Below, in pieces: positions 23,420-30,704 of a DNA stretch of 32,210 nucleotides. How positions within the stretch are numbered: position 1 is the first letter of the stretch; each line of letters begins with the position of its first letter. A program made the position numbers and the translations under genes. This DNA comes from Treponema_I sp045616125 (lineage in GTDB: Bacteria; Spirochaetota; Spirochaetia; Treponematales; Treponemataceae). Under the pieces are notes generated by a model. The model made no database searches, was not told the origin of the DNA, and was given only the letters and a program-made list of their open reading frames with translations. The DNA lies in the NCBI GenBank assembly GCA_045616125.1, contig JAZLGC010000004.1:1-32210 (forward strand), written 5' to 3'.

Positions 23420-24082
23420 TTATTTTTTGAAGGCTTTTTTCAGGCAGTTAAGAATGGCAAGGTATAACAGACCTACCAGAATCAGCAGAACCAGCAGGAA
23501 CAGAATCCACCAGGCACAACCCATGAACGGCAGTTCCTTTGAAAAACCAAAGGCGCCGGCCGGGCTTCCCCAGTTGAGGAAAAAGTACGGATAGTTGATG
23601 CCAGGGGCAAACTGCCAGTTCTGGATATAGCCGATGCCGGCAAAAACGGCATATACAAGAGGTGGAATGGTAGCGAACAATGAATTCCGTTTGGCAATGT
23701 CTGCATCAAGGCCGAATACAAAGAAATCGATAATGGCAAGAACCGGAACAAATACATGGGTGTAAATGTTTACCATGTTCCATGCTGCACTGCCCATGGT
23801 TGGAGCAAGAACAAAGCAGAAAACGGCTCCGGTAAGGGTAATGGAAATGGTAGCTACAAAGTTAACGGTGTGCCACCATGAGGGAACCTTTCTGCAAAGC
23901 ATAAGGATTGCACTGATCAGGCATACAACAGCCATGGCAATATTACTCTGAATGGTAAAGTAGAGCAGCATGGTAGAGCCGCCCATAAAAGAGTCAGCGC
24001 TTGATTTAACGGCTGCAAGAACACCCCATGTGGCAAACAGCACCACAAGAGCCTTCATAATAAGGGAGCAGATTTTTCTCAT
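23420..24082 (-). CDS. Pr6Pr-family membrane protein
   Basis: A 220-residue protein with about six membrane segments. The phrases YFTIQSNIAMAVVCLISAI, NMVNIYTHVFVPVLAIIDFF and INYPYFFLNWG are characteristic of the Pr6Pr family (FAR-17a/AIG1-related). These are conserved but poorly characterised membrane proteins, some relatives of which are lipid hydrolases. AGGAGG lies 9 nt before the ATG. A well-formed promoter with an embedded palindrome is upstream (24145-24173), so the gene is likely regulated. The C-terminus ends in a Lys-rich cytoplasmic tail. Function remains unassigned. Confidence 0.7.
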   Translation of the reverse strand: MRKICSLIMKALVVLFATWGVLAAVKSSADSFMGGSTMLLYFTIQSNIAMAVVCLISAILMLCRKVPSWWHTVNFVATISITLTGAVFCFVLAPTMGSAAWNMVNIYTHVFVPVLAIIDFFVFGLDADIAKRNSLFATIPPLVYAVFAGIGYIQNWQFAPGINYPYFFLNWGSPAGAFGFSKELPFMGCAWWILFLLVLLILVGLLYLAILNCLKKAFKK

Positions 24083-24144
24083 ATACAGAACCTCCTGCTG
24101 CAGAATTCGAATTACTAACAGTTCATTTCTGCAGTTATGGTTCC

Positions 24145-24173
24145 ATTGTAATAATTAGATTGTATACAATCAA
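24145..24173 (-). promoter_or_regulatory. Promoter of the Pr6Pr gene with palindromic operator in the spacer
   Basis: On the minus strand: TTGATT (24168-24173), 17-nt spacer, TACAAT (24145-24150). A perfect 14-bp palindrome, GATTGTATACAATC (24158-24171), covers the 3' part of the -35 element and most of the spacer, a classical repressor-binding position. The leader would be about 55 nt. Confidence 0.6.
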
Positions 24174-24247
24174 TTACTTTCTGGGATAACATTTTGTTAT
24201 AAATGAAGTAATCTGGCATCAAGATAAGATATACATCAGATACAGCA

Positions 24248-24412
24248 TTAATTGAAATACTGTGGGTGGTCTTTTGCCCAGTTTTCCCATTCCTGCTTAA
24301 GCTCGATTCCCTCAGCATGGGCACTTTTTATAGCCTCTACAATGTCATCCGTATCAACACTGCCGCTACCTAATAGAAACCCCATAGCCATGTCCTGTTC
24401 GCGTTCAGTCAT
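24248..24412 (-). CDS. 54-residue conserved-looking small protein, unknown function
   Basis: A complete small gene: AGGAGG 6 nt before an ATG, 54 codons, TAA. The protein begins MTEREQDMAMGFLLGSGSVD and continues with a helix-rich, acidic second half (DDIVEAIKSAHAEGIELKQEW, ending WAKDHPQYFN). There is no signal peptide or membrane span. The strong ribosome binding site and sensible composition argue for a real gene. It starts 18 bp after the stop of the TM2-domain gene, so the two are probably co-transcribed. No family recognised. Confidence 0.65.
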   Translation of the reverse strand: MTEREQDMAMGFLLGSGSVDTDDIVEAIKSAHAEGIELKQEWENWAKDHPQYFN

Positions 24413-24430
24413 CTAACGCCTCCTATTACT

Positions 24431-25369
24431 TTATCTCGTCCAATAAACTATATAATTGCCATCCTTATCCTTGAACGTACTGGATAGGATTCTAGTAATA
24501 TCCATTACAATGCAAAGAACTGTAAGAAAGAAGAGACCTAATATAACCAAATCGTCTATCCATACCAGATACAGGTATGAAATCACAATAAAGCTGGTTA
24601 ACAATACATAGGCAAGCCCAGACCAGTTTTTTTTGACATAGAATCTATGTCCCCCGAAAAATCCCAGAAGTACTGCAAAAAGAAGACAATTTGCTTTAGT
24701 TTTTATCTTCAGTGTTTTTAATGTCTGATGTCGTATATACTTGATTTCAGAATCATTGAGCTTATATGAATTCTTCCAGGATGCAAGATATTGGTTAAAA
24801 TTGTCTGGTAAGATTGCTGTTTCAGATTCCTGAAAAATTTCAACAGCTATATCTTTAAAACCATTTATATAAAAAAGCCTGAAATCTGATTCCTGTAAAT
24901 TCCGGGATTGTACGATGACATTTTTTAGTATCTGCTTGATTGAATCTGAGTTTTCTGTATCGTAAAAATTGAATAGTAAATCAAAAGTTGACTTATTTCT
25001 AAAACGTATTATCTGGATTTCATCATTTGAAAGATGTCTTTCTTCTGTGAGAATGCCGTAAAGAAGATCACATTTTTCATTTGAGAATTTGTTATCATTG
25101 CTATACAAGGCGTCAACAATATTCTCAGAGGATTCGTCCTTATATCTATCGTATAATTCATCTAAGGGATTTTTATCGTTTTGAAATTCGATGTAAGGGT
25201 ACTCATAATCATCATCTGATGATCCTGATTTATGAGAAAACATTTTTTTCACTGAATTTGTTACATTGTCCGCAACTGTTTCGATGGCATCAAGAAATTG
25301 ACCAGCTTCCTTACTATTGCCTAAAATCAGTTCGCCAATATCTCTTAGAATTTCTCTTCCGATTCCCAT
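24431..25369 (-). CDS. TM2-domain membrane protein with a soluble N-terminal domain
   Basis: A 312-residue protein. Residues about 1-220 are hydrophilic, helical and acidic (for example EAGQFLDAIETVADNV and a SGSSDDDYEY linker), with no recognised domain. From about residue 227 (KANCLLFAVLLGFFGGHRFYVKKNWSGLAYVLL) comes a TM2 domain: two transmembrane helices with the GxxGxHRFY signature, plus a third hydrophobic segment (about 275-295). TM2 proteins are membrane-anchored and mostly of unknown function. The gene is markedly more AT-rich than its neighbours. It lies between two small unknown genes on the same strand (52 aa upstream, 54 aa downstream, each 18 bp away). The ribosome binding site is weak (AAGAAG). 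Confidence 0.65.
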   Translation of the reverse strand: MGIGREILRDIGELILGNSKEAGQFLDAIETVADNVTNSVKKMFSHKSGSSDDDYEYPYIEFQNDKNPLDELYDRYKDESSENIVDALYSNDNKFSNEKCDLLYGILTEERHLSNDEIQIIRFRNKSTFDLLFNFYDTENSDSIKQILKNVIVQSRNLQESDFRLFYINGFKDIAVEIFQESETAILPDNFNQYLASWKNSYKLNDSEIKYIRHQTLKTLKIKTKANCLLFAVLLGFFGGHRFYVKKNWSGLAYVLLTSFIVISYLYLVWIDDLVILGLFFLTVLCIVMDITRILSSTFKDKDGNYIVYWTR

Positions 25370-25387
25370 ATTCAGGCTTCTTTATTC

Positions 25388-25546
25388 TTATCTACACTGG
25401 ATTACTTCGTAAGTCTTACTTGATGAGCGGGAATAGCGAGCCAATACTTTTTCTTTTGCTTCTTCCTCGCTGTCTGCTTTTTCTTGAGTATTGATGACGT
25501 TATGAGGGTTGTTAACGTCAATAAGTTTAATCTGATATGTTTTCAC
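25388..25546 (-). CDS. 52-residue small protein with GTG start, unknown function
   Basis: A frame starting GTG and encoding MKTYQIKLIDVNNPHNVINT followed by a Glu/Lys-rich helix (EKADSEEEAKEKVLARY) and a final strand (KTYEVIQCR). A strand-helix-strand pattern with periodic hydrophobics suggests a folded alpha/beta miniprotein rather than noise. GGGG about 8 nt upstream is at best a weak ribosome binding site. It is the first gene of the cassette with the TM2 protein. No family recognised. Confidence 0.5.
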   Translation of the reverse strand: MKTYQIKLIDVNNPHNVINTQEKADSEEEAKEKVLARYSRSSSKTYEVIQCR

Positions 25547-25572
25547 TGTAGAAACCCCGATTTTTTGTTTTT

Positions 25573-25670
25573 GAATTGCATGAATACAGCAATTCTTAAA
25601 ATCGAGCGAGCGTAAGCGATGCTCGATTTTAAATTCATTCTGTCAATGAATTTAAGGGTATACCCTTAAA
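25573..25670. repeat. Cluster of four consecutive inverted repeats
   Basis: In 98 bp there are four abutting hairpins or palindromes. GAATTGC/GCAATTC (25573-25579, 25589-25595). A 12-bp stem TTAAAATCGAGC/GCTCGATTTTAA (25596-25607, 25621-25632) with loop GAGCGTAAGCGAT. AAATTCATT/AATGAATTT (25631-25639, 25645-25653). A 20-bp perfect palindrome centred on GGGTATACCC (25651-25670). The second has the A-tract/stem/T-tract form of a bidirectional terminator. The cluster separates the pseudogene from the TM2 cassette. It may be a REP-like intergenic repeat. Confidence 0.8.
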
Positions 25671-25691
25671 TCGGAGCACTTAGTGTATTTT

Positions 25692-26440
25692 TTACTTCGC
25701 AATTTCCAGCCGTTCAATCCGGCAGTCGTGTTTATGGGTTTTGTCGTCGTAGGTAATACCTACCAGAATAATTGGAGAGGAAAGATTCTGGAGTATGACC
25801 GGGTAATTTTTCTGCTTTATCTGTCCTATGGCTGTGTCTGCAGTTTTATTCCATTTCAGTTCAATAATGAGTACTGGAAAATCTGATGTTCTCTTTGGTA
25901 TAAAGACAACATCTGCAAATCCTTTCCCGGAGGGAAGTTCCTGAATCTGTACATATGAATCAACAGCTGAAATATAGGCAAACTTTATGACACTTCGCAG
26001 TGCCTGTTCATTTGAAAATCAGTTAATGCAGACTGTGTCCCATACTTTTTTATGGGGAGAATTCCTGTCATGAATACTAAAGCAAACATATCGTCAGTAA
26101 GAGAACTTTTGAATAATCCACGCAAAAAAACAACGTACTCTTCTTGTAATTTCGTATTGCTTTTTGCCTCACGTATGATGGCATCCCATTCATCAATAAT
26201 GATAATAAACTTCTGGTTATAGATGGTTGCCGCACTTGCGAGAAAGCGGGGAAGTGTTCCTCCTTCTGCTTTAGGATAGAATTCCTTCAATTCTGCCATT
26301 ACTTCTTCCTGCAGGTATGATAAAACATTTAAAATAGAACCACAGTTTGAAATAAACCAACTGATATCAAGGTAAATGACTGGATAGGAATTCAGAAATG
26401 TTTCAAATGACGGGTCGTGAGATATGACAAAATGAGAACC
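25692..26440 (-). pseudogene. Decayed AAA-ATPase / PD-(D/E)XK (DUF1703) protein
   Basis: The two ends of a common 500-600-residue family remain, in different frames. The N-terminal part runs from about 26437 (HDPSFETFLNSYPVIYLDI, then Walker-B-like FIIIIDEWDAI and MTGILPIKKYGTQSALTDF). It then shifts frame at about 26015 and stops at 25985. A second frame resumes at once with SNEQALRSVIKFAYISAVDSY, followed by ADVVFIPKR and LIIELKWNK (the nuclease-like core), ending DCRIERLEIAK and a stop at 25692. The stretch normally between ALTDF and NEQ-LR is missing, and the N-terminal P-loop region is also absent. This is therefore a 5'-truncated gene with an internal deletion. Multiple copies of this family per genome are common in gut Treponema and Bacteroidales, offering templates for recombination. 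Confidence 0.8.
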
Positions 26441-26506
26441 ATACTTTGTTGGCCAATAAAAGAACCATACCGACAGATTGCTATGGAGCATCGACTGTAT
26501 TTGTTT

Positions 26507-26512
26507 TATAAT
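26507..26512 (+). promoter_or_regulatory. -10 element of the YczE-like gene, possibly leaderless
   Basis: A perfect TATAAT 7 nt before the ATG at 26520, with no ribosome binding site in between. The -35 region is not recognisable. It lies just beyond the truncated end of the pseudogene. Confidence 0.4.
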
Positions 26513-26519
26513 CGTAGAT

Positions 26520-27173
26520 ATGAACGAAAAAACAAAACTTCTTACCAAGCGCATCTGTATGTCGCTTTTCGGCGTTATCATCTGCGCAATTTCTGTCGGG
26601 ATTTTCAAGATTGCTGCTCTTGGAGTAGACCCATTTCAGTCATTAATGGCTGGTCTTGATGAATTGATCCCCATTTCATTTGGTACCCTGTATGTTATTG
26701 TCAATGTTGTTCTTCTTCTGTTCAGCCTCATTTTTGACCGTACCAGAATCGGTATTGCTACCTTTATCAACCTGTTCCTGCTGGGCTACATTACGCAGTT
26801 TACCTACGAATTCCTGCAGACCGTCATCGTTGATCCAAACTACGTTGTTCGCGCTCTCTGCCTCATCGTTGGTATCGTCATCATCTGCTTTGGTTCAGCC
26901 CTCTATATGACTGCAGATCTGGGTGTTTCAACCTATGACGCTGTTGCCATCGTTTTTGCTAATAAATGGAAGCTGGGTAAATTCCAGTACATCCGTATTT
27001 GTACTGACCTGGTATGCGTTATTGCTGGCTGTGCCTTGTTCCTGCTGGCTGGCGGAACCATCGGCCAGATTCCAACCATCGCCGGAATCGGTACCATTAT
27101 TACAGCCTTCTTTATGGGCCCTCTCATTGAGCTGTTTAACCGCCTTGTTGCCCGTCCGCTGCTTGGAAAATAA
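26520..27173 (+). CDS. YczE/YitT-type integral membrane protein
   Basis: A 217-residue protein with about five to six membrane segments. The phrases IAALGVDPFQSLMAGL, TADLGVSTYDAVAIVFA (an internal repeat of the D-P/D-A-x motif) and GIGTIITAFFMGPLIELF are typical of the YczE/YyaS/YitT group of uncharacterised membrane proteins. The two halves look like an internal duplication, as in many transporters. I start it at 26520, where the N-terminus becomes MNEKTKLLTKRI, a sensible cytoplasmic start. An ATG 42 nt upstream lies in sequence that antisenses the pseudogene. The stop is 5 bp from the HD-GYP gene, so the two form an operon. Confidence 0.7.
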   Translation: MNEKTKLLTKRICMSLFGVIICAISVGIFKIAALGVDPFQSLMAGLDELIPISFGTLYVIVNVVLLLFSLIFDRTRIGIATFINLFLLGYITQFTYEFLQTVIVDPNYVVRALCLIVGIVIICFGSALYMTADLGVSTYDAVAIVFANKWKLGKFQYIRICTDLVCVIAGCALFLLAGGTIGQIPTIAGIGTIITAFFMGPLIELFNRLVARPLLGK

Positions 27174-27178
27174 CAGAC

Positions 27179-28696
27179 ATGATTCCTTCAGATTCTCCAG
27201 ATACAACCAGCAAAATGACCCGGCTCTGCCTGCTGTACGGGTTGATTATTACGTTTGTTAATTATCTGGGGTTTCTGATACCGCAGTCTGGTGGTATGCC
27301 TGCCTTTGAGACATCCGCTTATGCCGAGTGGATGGATTTTATGCACAGGCATGAAAGAATAATTACCGGATTCAGCATTATTTCCTTTGTCAGTCCTATT
27401 GTTCTGTGTATTTACTATTCGCTTTCTACCAGACCTGTTTTTATTTCACACTTCATCAACCTGCCATTTGCTTATTCTGCCATTGGTACACTTGGCTGGA
27501 TTCTGTCCTTTATTCTGGAACTTATCTGTCTGCTGTGCTCCGGCATGGGAATTAACGGAGAAGTGTACCAGATTATCTTTTCTTCCCTGGCAAATATCCT
27601 GCAGGAAGCAATTTTTATTTTTACCTGCAGTTTTTTAATTTTGGATTTTATCCACCGGCGGTATGTACTTCCACATTTTTTCCCCCAAGGACACCTTGAC
27701 CGGTATGCAATCCGTCTGAAACCTTCTGTTCGTTTTCTTGTCTTTGTGTTTTATTTTTCTGTTGGCATATTTCCCATGTTCTATCTGGGATCCATGCTGA
27801 CCATAACAGCCCATAATGCTCATATCCAGCCTGATTCCATTATTTTTGTTGTTTTACTGTTTATCATCGTATTTGGACTCGTCAGTACCCTGACATTGAC
27901 CAATTACTTTGATTCGCCTCTGAAAAAACTGAAGCAGGGTGCAGAAAAAGTAAAAGCCGGCGATTATCAGTATCATGTTGATGTTGTCAGCAATGATTCA
28001 TTCGGACAGCTGGCTGATACATTCAACGAAATGATCGTGGCTCTGGATGAGAAAACCCGGAAGATTTATGCCATTCAGGATTCCATTATCCGTGGTATGG
28101 CTATGATGGTTGAAAGCCGGGATAACAGTACTGGTGGTCATATTAACAGAACCAGTGACTGTGTTAAGGTTTTCATCCGGAAACTGGTGTCCACTGAACG
28201 ATACAGTACGCTTACTCCGGAATTCTGTTCGGCCCTTATTAAGGCTGCTCCTATGCATGATCTGGGAAAAATTGCCGTAGATGATGCTGTGTTGCGCAAA
28301 AACGGCAGATTTACTGACGAAGAATACGAAAAAATGAAGGCACATTCTGCAGAAGGTGCCAGAATTGTTGAACAGGTTCTTTCTCAGGTTGATGATGCAG
28401 AATTCAAGCAGATTGCCATAAATGTGGCCCATTATCACCACGAAAAGTGGAATGGCAGCGGGTATCCCTGTAATCTTTCTGAAGAACGTATCCCCCTGGA
28501 AGCCCGGATTATGGCACTGGCTGATGTTTTTGATGCATTGGTTAGTAAACGGTGTTATAAAGACAGCTTTTCATATGACAAAGCATTCAGCATTATTGAA
28601 GAATCCTTAGGAACGCATTTTGATCCTGAGTTGGGAAGAATTTTCATTGACTGCAGGCAGGATCTTGAATTGCTGTACGACGGATATAAAGGGTAA
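27179..28696 (+). CDS. Membrane HAMP/HD-GYP protein, putative c-di-GMP phosphodiesterase
   Basis: A 505-residue signalling protein. Residues about 15-240 hold roughly six to seven membrane segments. A HAMP-like linker follows (FDSPLKKLKQGAEKVKAGDYQYHVDVVSNDSFGQLADTFN region, about 243-285). The HD-GYP domain occupies about 295-505. Catalytic features are intact: ESRDNSTGGHINRT, HDLGKIAVDD with His360 and Asp361, and HHEKWNGSGYP (420-430), the diagnostic HHExxxGxGYP motif. The family hydrolyses cyclic di-GMP to pGpG or GMP in the cytoplasm. The ligand sensed by the membrane region is unknown. It follows the YczE-like gene by 5 bp. Confidence 0.9.
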   Translation: MIPSDSPDTTSKMTRLCLLYGLIITFVNYLGFLIPQSGGMPAFETSAYAEWMDFMHRHERIITGFSIISFVSPIVLCIYYSLSTRPVFISHFINLPFAYSAIGTLGWILSFILELICLLCSGMGINGEVYQIIFSSLANILQEAIFIFTCSFLILDFIHRRYVLPHFFPQGHLDRYAIRLKPSVRFLVFVFYFSVGIFPMFYLGSMLTITAHNAHIQPDSIIFVVLLFIIVFGLVSTLTLTNYFDSPLKKLKQGAEKVKAGDYQYHVDVVSNDSFGQLADTFNEMIVALDEKTRKIYAIQDSIIRGMAMMVESRDNSTGGHINRTSDCVKVFIRKLVSTERYSTLTPEFCSALIKAAPMHDLGKIAVDDAVLRKNGRFTDEEYEKMKAHSAEGARIVEQVLSQVDDAEFKQIAINVAHYHHEKWNGSGYPCNLSEERIPLEARIMALADVFDALVSKRCYKDSFSYDKAFSIIEESLGTHFDPELGRIFIDCRQDLELLYDGYKG

Positions 28697-28705
28697 CGGT
28701 AGAGG

Positions 28706-28761
28706 CTTCGACAGGCAGAATCCCAGAGCGCTGAGCAATAGGATTCCTGAACCTGTCGAAG
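28706..28761. repeat. REP-like inverted repeat between convergent genes
   Basis: CTTCGACAGG (28706-28715) pairs with CCTGTCGAAG (28752-28761), and inside it GAATCC (28718-28723) pairs with GGATTC (28741-28746), giving a long cruciform with a 17-nt apex. The outer arms match the CCTGAGCCTGTCGAAGG-like intergenic repeat seen in many bacterial genomes. There is no T-tract on either side. It lies between the HD-GYP gene and the DAACS gene and could stop both transcripts. Confidence 0.65.
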
Positions 28762-28771
28762 GGACCGTCAA

Positions 28772-29980
28772 TCAGTCCTGTGCCAGATCTTTCAGATCTT
28801 TATTGGTAATAGCACAGATACAAGAGTCACTGTAGATGTTAACTGCAGTTTCAATCATATCAATAACAGCATAAATAGGCAGAATAACACCCATTACAGC
28901 AATATCCATACCTCTTCCAGCCATAAGCGACAGTGTCAGGAAGAAACATCCCATAGGAACACCGGCGTTACCGACAGCACTGATTACTGAAACCAGAATC
29001 CATGATGCTGCGGTAAGGAAGCTGATTTCTACGCCATTACATTTCATAACAAAGAGCGATGTTACCAGAACGAATGCGGCACAACCGTTCATATTGATGG
29101 TAGTACACATAGGAAGAATAAAGCGGCTGAACTTCTTGTGGCATCCTACACGGTTTTCTACGCAGTCCATGGTAACAGGCAGTGTTGCTGCAGAAGACTT
29201 GGTAAACAGAGCAGTCAGAACAGCTGGCATCATGTTTTTCAGGTGGGTAAGTGGATTAAGTCCGCGGGCCAGCAGGAAGATTGGCAGTACAACAAAGAAC
29301 TGGAGCAGGTTGCCGGAAAGAACAACAGCTACGTACTTACCGATGGAACCGGCTGCAAAGCCTGCAGACATTTCGCTTACCAGCTGTGCAGAGAATGCAA
29401 TGATTCCTACCGGCAGAATGGTAATAAGCCATCCGATGACCATGAAGATAATTTCCTGAAAGCCATTGATGCAGTTAAGGATAGTTGTTTTCTTTTCTGA
29501 TTCTTCCATCTTTGAAATGGCAAAACCGAAAACGAAGGTTACGATGAGGACAGAAAGAACGTTGCCTTCAGCAAATGGAGCAATCAGGTTATTTGGAATT
29601 ACGGTGATGAAGTAATCCAGATAACTGGTGGTTCCCATGGAAGAAACGCTGGCTGCGGCGGCAGCTCCTGCATTGCGGATTCCTTCAGGACTGATGGCAA
29701 AGAACAGAATACAGGCAACAACAGATGCGGCCAGTGTGGTACTCAATGTGTACACAATGGTGTGACGGAAGATTTTACCGGTTTCTTTGTTTCCACCAAT
29801 CATAGCCAGTGTTGAAAGCACTGAAACTGCGATGGCTGGAACAGCAGTAAACTTGAATAAGCGGGTAAAGACGATGGCAACAAAGTTGCAGACAGCGTCG
29901 ATAGCGCCAACATGCAAGGCTCCAAGGATGCCACCAAGAATCAGTGCGCCAACCCAGAGCAGAACCTGTTTCATTTTCAT
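28772..29980 (-). CDS. DAACS-family dicarboxylate/amino acid:cation symporter (SstT-like)
   Basis: A 402-residue membrane carrier. Signature regions are present: the serine-rich re-entrant loop TKSSAATLPVT, the NMNGCA segment (NMDGT in most members), and SAVGNAGVPMG in the second hairpin. Together these form the substrate and Na+ sites of glutamate/serine carriers. The sequence resembles the SstT serine/threonine branch more than GltP, but substrate specificity is a guess. The start at 29980 has GGAG 8 nt upstream; longer in-frame starts precede that ribosome binding site and can be excluded. It is transcribed divergently from the nitroreductase gene. Confidence 0.87.
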   Translation of the reverse strand: MKMKQVLLWVGALILGGILGALHVGAIDAVCNFVAIVFTRLFKFTAVPAIAVSVLSTLAMIGGNKETGKIFRHTIVYTLSTTLAASVVACILFFAISPEGIRNAGAAAAASVSSMGTTSYLDYFITVIPNNLIAPFAEGNVLSVLIVTFVFGFAISKMEESEKKTTILNCINGFQEIIFMVIGWLITILPVGIIAFSAQLVSEMSAGFAAGSIGKYVAVVLSGNLLQFFVVLPIFLLARGLNPLTHLKNMMPAVLTALFTKSSAATLPVTMDCVENRVGCHKKFSRFILPMCTTINMNGCAAFVLVTSLFVMKCNGVEISFLTAASWILVSVISAVGNAGVPMGCFFLTLSLMAGRGMDIAVMGVILPIYAVIDMIETAVNIYSDSCICAITNKDLKDLAQD

Positions 29981-30012
29981 AATACAGTCTCCAATTAATA
30001 ATGATACTGAAA

Positions 30013-30041
30013 ATTGTACTTCAAGTTTCAGTGGCGCACAA
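30013..30041 (-). promoter_or_regulatory. Promoter of the DAACS symporter gene
   Basis: On the minus strand: TTGTGC (30036-30041), 17-nt spacer, TACAAT (30013-30018), giving an about 25-nt leader with GGAG before the ATG at 29980. Confidence 0.5.
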
Positions 30042-30078
30042 TATTTTTTATAGTGGACCGACTTCAACCGGATAATTA

Positions 30079-30087
30079 TGGTATACT
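30079..30087 (+). promoter_or_regulatory. Extended -10 promoter of the nitroreductase gene
   Basis: TGGTATACT, an extended -10 element, 20 nt before the ATG at 30108. The leader carries AGGAG. No convincing -35 is present, which is usual for extended -10 promoters. Confidence 0.5.
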
Positions 30088-30107
30088 CTGTGTATTAGGA
30101 GAACGAT

Positions 30108-30623
30108 ATGGAATTTACCGAAGTTGTAAAGAACCGCTATTCATGCAAAAAGTATGATGGCAGCAAAGCAGTACCGGCAGAAAAACTGAATGCGGTACTG
30201 GAAGCGGGCCGGGTAGCACCAACGGCCAAAAATCTGCAGGAACAGAAAGTCTACGTTATCCAGTCACCAGAAATGCTGGCTAAAGTTGATGAAGTTACTC
30301 CCTGCCGCTATGGTGCACCAGTTGTTATCTGTGTAGCATTCAACAAAAACAATGTGTTTACCTATCCCGGCAACAAGCGCGATTCCGGCGTAGAAGATGC
30401 CACCATTGTAGCTACCCACATGATGCTTGCAGCCTTTAACGAAGGTTTGGACAGCTGCTGGCTCAACTTCCTTGATCCGGATGTTGCTGCTGAAAAACTG
30501 GGGCTCCCTGCAGATGAAGAAGTGCTCATGTTCCTTGACGTAGGATATGCTGCTGAAGGTGCAGGTCCTCTGGCTAACCACAACAGCCGGAAGCCGCTTT
30601 CAGAAACCGTTCAGTATCTGTAA
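30108..30623 (+). CDS. Nitroreductase-family FMN oxidoreductase
   Basis: A 171-residue protein, short for the family. The N-terminal RYSCKKYDGSKAVPAEKL (about 10-27) is the FMN-phosphate-binding segment of nitroreductases. GRVAPTAKNLQEQKVYVI (about 44-61) is the second FMN contact, and GLDSCWLNFLDP with a later LDVGYAAEGAGPLA is the C-terminal flavin region. Likely an FMN-dependent NAD(P)H oxidoreductase. The physiological substrate is unknown. AGGAG lies 7 nt before the ATG. Its neighbours give no pathway hint. Confidence 0.88.
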   Translation: MEFTEVVKNRYSCKKYDGSKAVPAEKLNAVLEAGRVAPTAKNLQEQKVYVIQSPEMLAKVDEVTPCRYGAPVVICVAFNKNNVFTYPGNKRDSGVEDATIVATHMMLAAFNEGLDSCWLNFLDPDVAAEKLGLPADEEVLMFLDVGYAAEGAGPLANHNSRKPLSETVQYL

Positions 30624-30689
30624 TTTATAACGGGAAATAAGATATCTTTACGGAGTAAAGCCAGGCGTTTCTTTCTGCTTCAATCGGTA

Positions 30690-30698
30690 TGCTATACT
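30690..30698 (+). promoter_or_regulatory. Extended -10 promoter of the tandem-HD gene, predicted leaderless
   Basis: TGCTATACT, an extended -10 element whose hexamer (30693-30698) is exactly 6 nt before the ATG at 30705. There is no ribosome binding site. Confidence 0.55.
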
Positions 30699-30704
30699 GT
30701 GCGC

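Noticed and set aside
25573..25670. CRISPR array
   Set aside because: The repeats are inverted, differ from each other and lack regular spacers.
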